The position numbers and the translations under genes were made by a program. The notes under the pieces were generated by a model, which saw only the letters and a program-made list of their open reading frames with translations, was not told where the DNA came from and did not search any database. A stretch of DNA of 64,000 bases from Streptomyces sp. NBC_01276 (GTDB taxonomy: Bacteria > Actinomycetota > Actinomycetes > Streptomycetales > Streptomycetaceae), in NCBI RefSeq assembly GCF_041435355.1, contig NZ_CP108442.1, positions 4,896,501 to 4,960,500 on the forward strand, given 5' to 3'. Of this stretch, positions 62,325 to 64,000 are shown in pieces. Each line of letters starts with the position of its first letter. Positions within the stretch are counted from its first letter, which is position 1.

Positions 62325-62355
62325 CGGTCGAGCTCCCTTGCTCGGTGCACGCTTT

Positions 62356-62401
62356 GTTAATGACCGTTAACGCGTATGCGCCCAGGTTAACGAGCGCTAA
62401 C
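62356..62401. promoter_or_regulatory. Twin 16-bp TetR-type operators between mccB and its regulator
   Basis: GTTAATGACCGTTAAC (62356-62371) and GTTAACGAGCGCTAAC (62386-62401) share the form GTTAayGAsCGyTAAC and lie exactly 30 bp apart (three helical turns). The pair can control both the mcc operon and tetR. Confidence 0.82.
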
Positions 62402-62424
62402 GGCCCTGTCTAGAATGGATTCCC

Positions 62425-63003
62425 ATGAGCACCAGAGCCGCCGCCCCCACCCGTCGCGAGCAGATCCTCCGTGAGGCCGCTCGGCTCTTCGCGGAGCGCG
62501 GGTTCCACGGCGTGGGAGTGGACGAGATAGGGGCAGCGGTCGGTATCAGCGGCCCCGGTCTGTACCGCCACTTCGCCGGCAAGGACGCCATGCTGGCCGA
62601 GCTGCTGGTCGGCATCAGCGAGCGGCTGCTGACGGGCGGCCGGCGGCGGGTCGAGGAGGCCGGCGCGAACCCGCGCGAGGTGCTGACCTCCCTCGTCGAG
62701 GGCCACATCGACTTCGCGCTGGACGACCGGGCGCTGATCACCCTCCACGACCGGGAGCTGGACCGGCTGCGCGAGGCGGACCGCAAGCTGGTGCGCCAGC
62801 TCCAGCGCCAGTACGTCGAACTGTGGGTGGCCGTCGTACGGGAGCTGCACCCCCAGGTCGGCGAGACGGAGGTACGGGTCTGCGTGCACGCGGTCTTCGG
62901 GCTGCTGAACTCCACCCCGCATCTGGCGGTCCTCGGCCGGGACGCGACCGAGTCGCTGCTGCGCAGGCTCGCCGACGGCGCCTTCGGAGCGCTGTCGGGG
63001 TGA
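62425..63003 (+). CDS. TetR-family regulator of the leucine-catabolic operon
   Basis: 192 residues. N-terminal helix-turn-helix REQILREAARLFAERGFHGVGVDEIGAAVGISGPGLYRHFAGK (about 10-52). The C-terminal ligand domain (about 60-190) resembles the TetR/KstR2-AccR group that senses acyl-CoA. Divergent from mccB with twin operators between; likely autoregulated and relieved by an acyl-CoA such as isovaleryl-CoA. The effector is inferred. Confidence 0.92.
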   Translation: MSTRAAAPTRREQILREAARLFAERGFHGVGVDEIGAAVGISGPGLYRHFAGKDAMLAELLVGISERLLTGGRRRVEEAGANPREVLTSLVEGHIDFALDDRALITLHDRELDRLREADRKLVRQLQRQYVELWVAVVRELHPQVGETEVRVCVHAVFGLLNSTPHLAVLGRDATESLLRRLADGAFGALSG

Positions 63004-63068
63004 GGCGGACGTTCCGGCGGCCGAGGCGGAACGGACGGCTCCGGCCGAGCGACGGCAGAATGGGCCGC

Positions 63069-63863
63069 ATGCCGATAGAGACGCCCGTACCCAGCCGCGC
63101 CGAACTCGTCGAACACCTCGTCCGTACGCGGATCGCGGGGGAGGTGGCCACCCCGCGCGAGAACAACCTGAGCCACTACCGCAAGCTCGCCAACGGCGAC
63201 CGCCACTACTGGCTGGGCCTGGAGCTCGGCGACCGCTGGACGGACGAACAGGACGTCCTGGCCGTCATGGCGGAGCGGTGCGGGGTCGTCGACGACCCCG
63301 AGCACCGGCACGGCCAGGACACCATCGACCCGGAGCTGACGGTCGCGGGCCTGGACCGGCTGGCCGCCCGGCTGCGCAAGGCCGCCTCCGACCGCCAGCG
63401 CGTGCTGCTGGCCACCGGGCACCCGGGCGGGCTGCTCGACGTCCACCGCGCCACCGCCGACGCCCTGCGCGCCGCGGGCTGCGAGATCGTCCGGATCCCG
63501 CAGGGGCTGACCGCCGACGAGGGGTCGGTGTGGCAGTTCGCGGACATCGCCGTGCTGGAGCGCGGGGCCACGCTGTGGCACACCCACTCCCCGGCGCCGA
63601 TGGCCGCGATCCTGGACGGCCTCACGGCGGAGGGCCGCCCGCAGCCGGACCTGGTCGTCGCCGACCACGGCTGGGCGGGCTGCGCGGCGCAGCGCGGGCT
63701 CGACGCCGTCGGGTACGCGGACTGCAACGACCCGGCGCTCTTCCTCGCCGAGGCGGAGGGCACCCTCCAGGTGGCGGTCCCGCTGGACGACCACGTCCGC
63801 GACCCCCGCTACTACGACCCGATGGTCGCCTACCTCCTCGCGGCGGCGGGCCTCACCGCCTGA
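63069..63863 (+). CDS. Phosphatase-like protein of unknown specificity
   Basis: 264 residues, cytoplasmic. Conserved features: RENNLSHYRKLANGDRHYWLGLEL, VLLATGHPGGLLDVHRATADALRAAG, WHTHSPAPMAAIL and VVADHGWAGCAAQRGLDAVGYADCNDPAL. A family of Streptomyces proteins of this length is called phosphatase in annotations, but I see no known phosphatase motif. ATG 63069 preferred over ATG 63060; no clear ribosome site. Follows the TetR gene by 65 bp and could be co-transcribed. Confidence 0.7.
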   Translation: MPIETPVPSRAELVEHLVRTRIAGEVATPRENNLSHYRKLANGDRHYWLGLELGDRWTDEQDVLAVMAERCGVVDDPEHRHGQDTIDPELTVAGLDRLAARLRKAASDRQRVLLATGHPGGLLDVHRATADALRAAGCEIVRIPQGLTADEGSVWQFADIAVLERGATLWHTHSPAPMAAILDGLTAEGRPQPDLVVADHGWAGCAAQRGLDAVGYADCNDPALFLAEAEGTLQVAVPLDDHVRDPRYYDPMVAYLLAAAGLTA

Positions 63864-63898
63864 CCCCGCCGCCGCCCGGCCGGTCAGGGCCCGGCCGG

Positions 63899-64000
63899 TC
63901 AGGGCACGGCCGGGCCGGTCGGGCCGCCCGGCCAGGCCGGGCCCGTCCGGCCCGGAGGCGGCGCCGGCGCACGCCCGGCCGCCGGCCAGGGCGTCGGGTC
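63899..64000 (-). CDS. C-terminal tail of a minus-strand gene (partial)
   Basis: The minus-strand frame is open from 64000 and ends in TGA at 63899, giving 33 residues rich in Pro, Gly and Trp-Pro pairs (DPTPWPAAGRAPAPPPG and on). It could be a Pro-rich tail of a membrane protein, or chance; short fragment, low confidence. Confidence 0.3.
   Translation of the reverse strand, partial: DPTPWPAAGRAPAPPPGRTGPAWPGGPTGPAVP

Overview
The window is chromosomal DNA from a Streptomyces-type actinomycete. Third codon positions are almost all G/C, leader regions carry GGAGG-type ribosome sites, GTG and TTG starts are common, and several landmark Streptomyces genes sit in their familiar order: desABCD with desEF, adpA next to the oligoribonuclease gene, a second-messenger GGDEF/EAL protein, class F sortase, and chitinolytic enzymes. 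From memory, the order from the right end (methylcrotonyl-CoA carboxylase, des cluster, hexosaminidase, glmS, adpA, orn, LacI regulator, two-component pair, and on to the SPFH, NlpC and LPMO genes) parallels the SCO2776-SCO2835 core region of S. coelicolor. This was not checked by alignment. No plasmid, phage or transposase genes were seen.

Layout. 0-3 kb: end of a secreted protein, a NagD-like HAD phosphatase, a surface protein with its class F sortase, tRNA-Lys. 3-9.6 kb: NlpC/P60 hydrolase, an SPFH membrane protein with a very long Pro/Ala tail, an AA10 LPMO, an acyl-CoA synthetase, second tRNA-Lys. 9.6-13.8 kb: IclR regulator, flavin monooxygenase, GH18 chitinase. 13.8-20.3 kb: a caspase-EACC1 pair (conflict-system type), a PAS-GGDEF-EAL protein, M6-like protease, third tRNA-Lys. 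20.3-27.1 kb: small conserved genes, then a three-gene operon with an Fe-S RecB/Cas4-like nuclease, an unknown protein and an SF1 helicase, then a PAP2 phosphatase. 27-38.6 kb: histidine phosphatase, XRE/TPR regulator, spermidine-synthase-like protein, two-component system, MarR and LacI regulators, tRNA-His. 38.6-42.9 kb: orn, adpA, a small membrane protein, a universal stress protein behind a four-copy 16-bp repeat, an acetate-uptake-like membrane protein. 43-48.9 kb: glmS, DUF4429 protein, GH20 hexosaminidase, a YrhB/papain-fold toxin-like fusion. 49-56.5 kb: the desferrioxamine siderophore locus with two iron boxes. 56.5-62.4 kb: leucine-catabolism operon (acyl-CoA dehydrogenase, HMG-CoA lyase, methylcrotonyl-CoA carboxylase) with a divergent TetR regulator and twin operators. 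The window ends in a phosphatase-like gene and the tail of a minus-strand gene.

Two physiological themes link the genes. The first is chitin and N-acetylglucosamine use: LPMO, GH18 chitinase, GH20 hexosaminidase and GlmS (glucosamine-6-P synthesis), each preceded by a match to the DasR operator (dre), with a weaker match before the NagD-like phosphatase. The second is iron supply through a siderophore under iron-box (DmdR-type) control. The best candidates for under-described biology are the Fe-S nuclease/helicase operon, the caspase-EACC1 pair, the YrhB-papain-fold fusion, an adpA without its usual TTA codon, and the 16-bp repeat array upstream of the universal stress gene.
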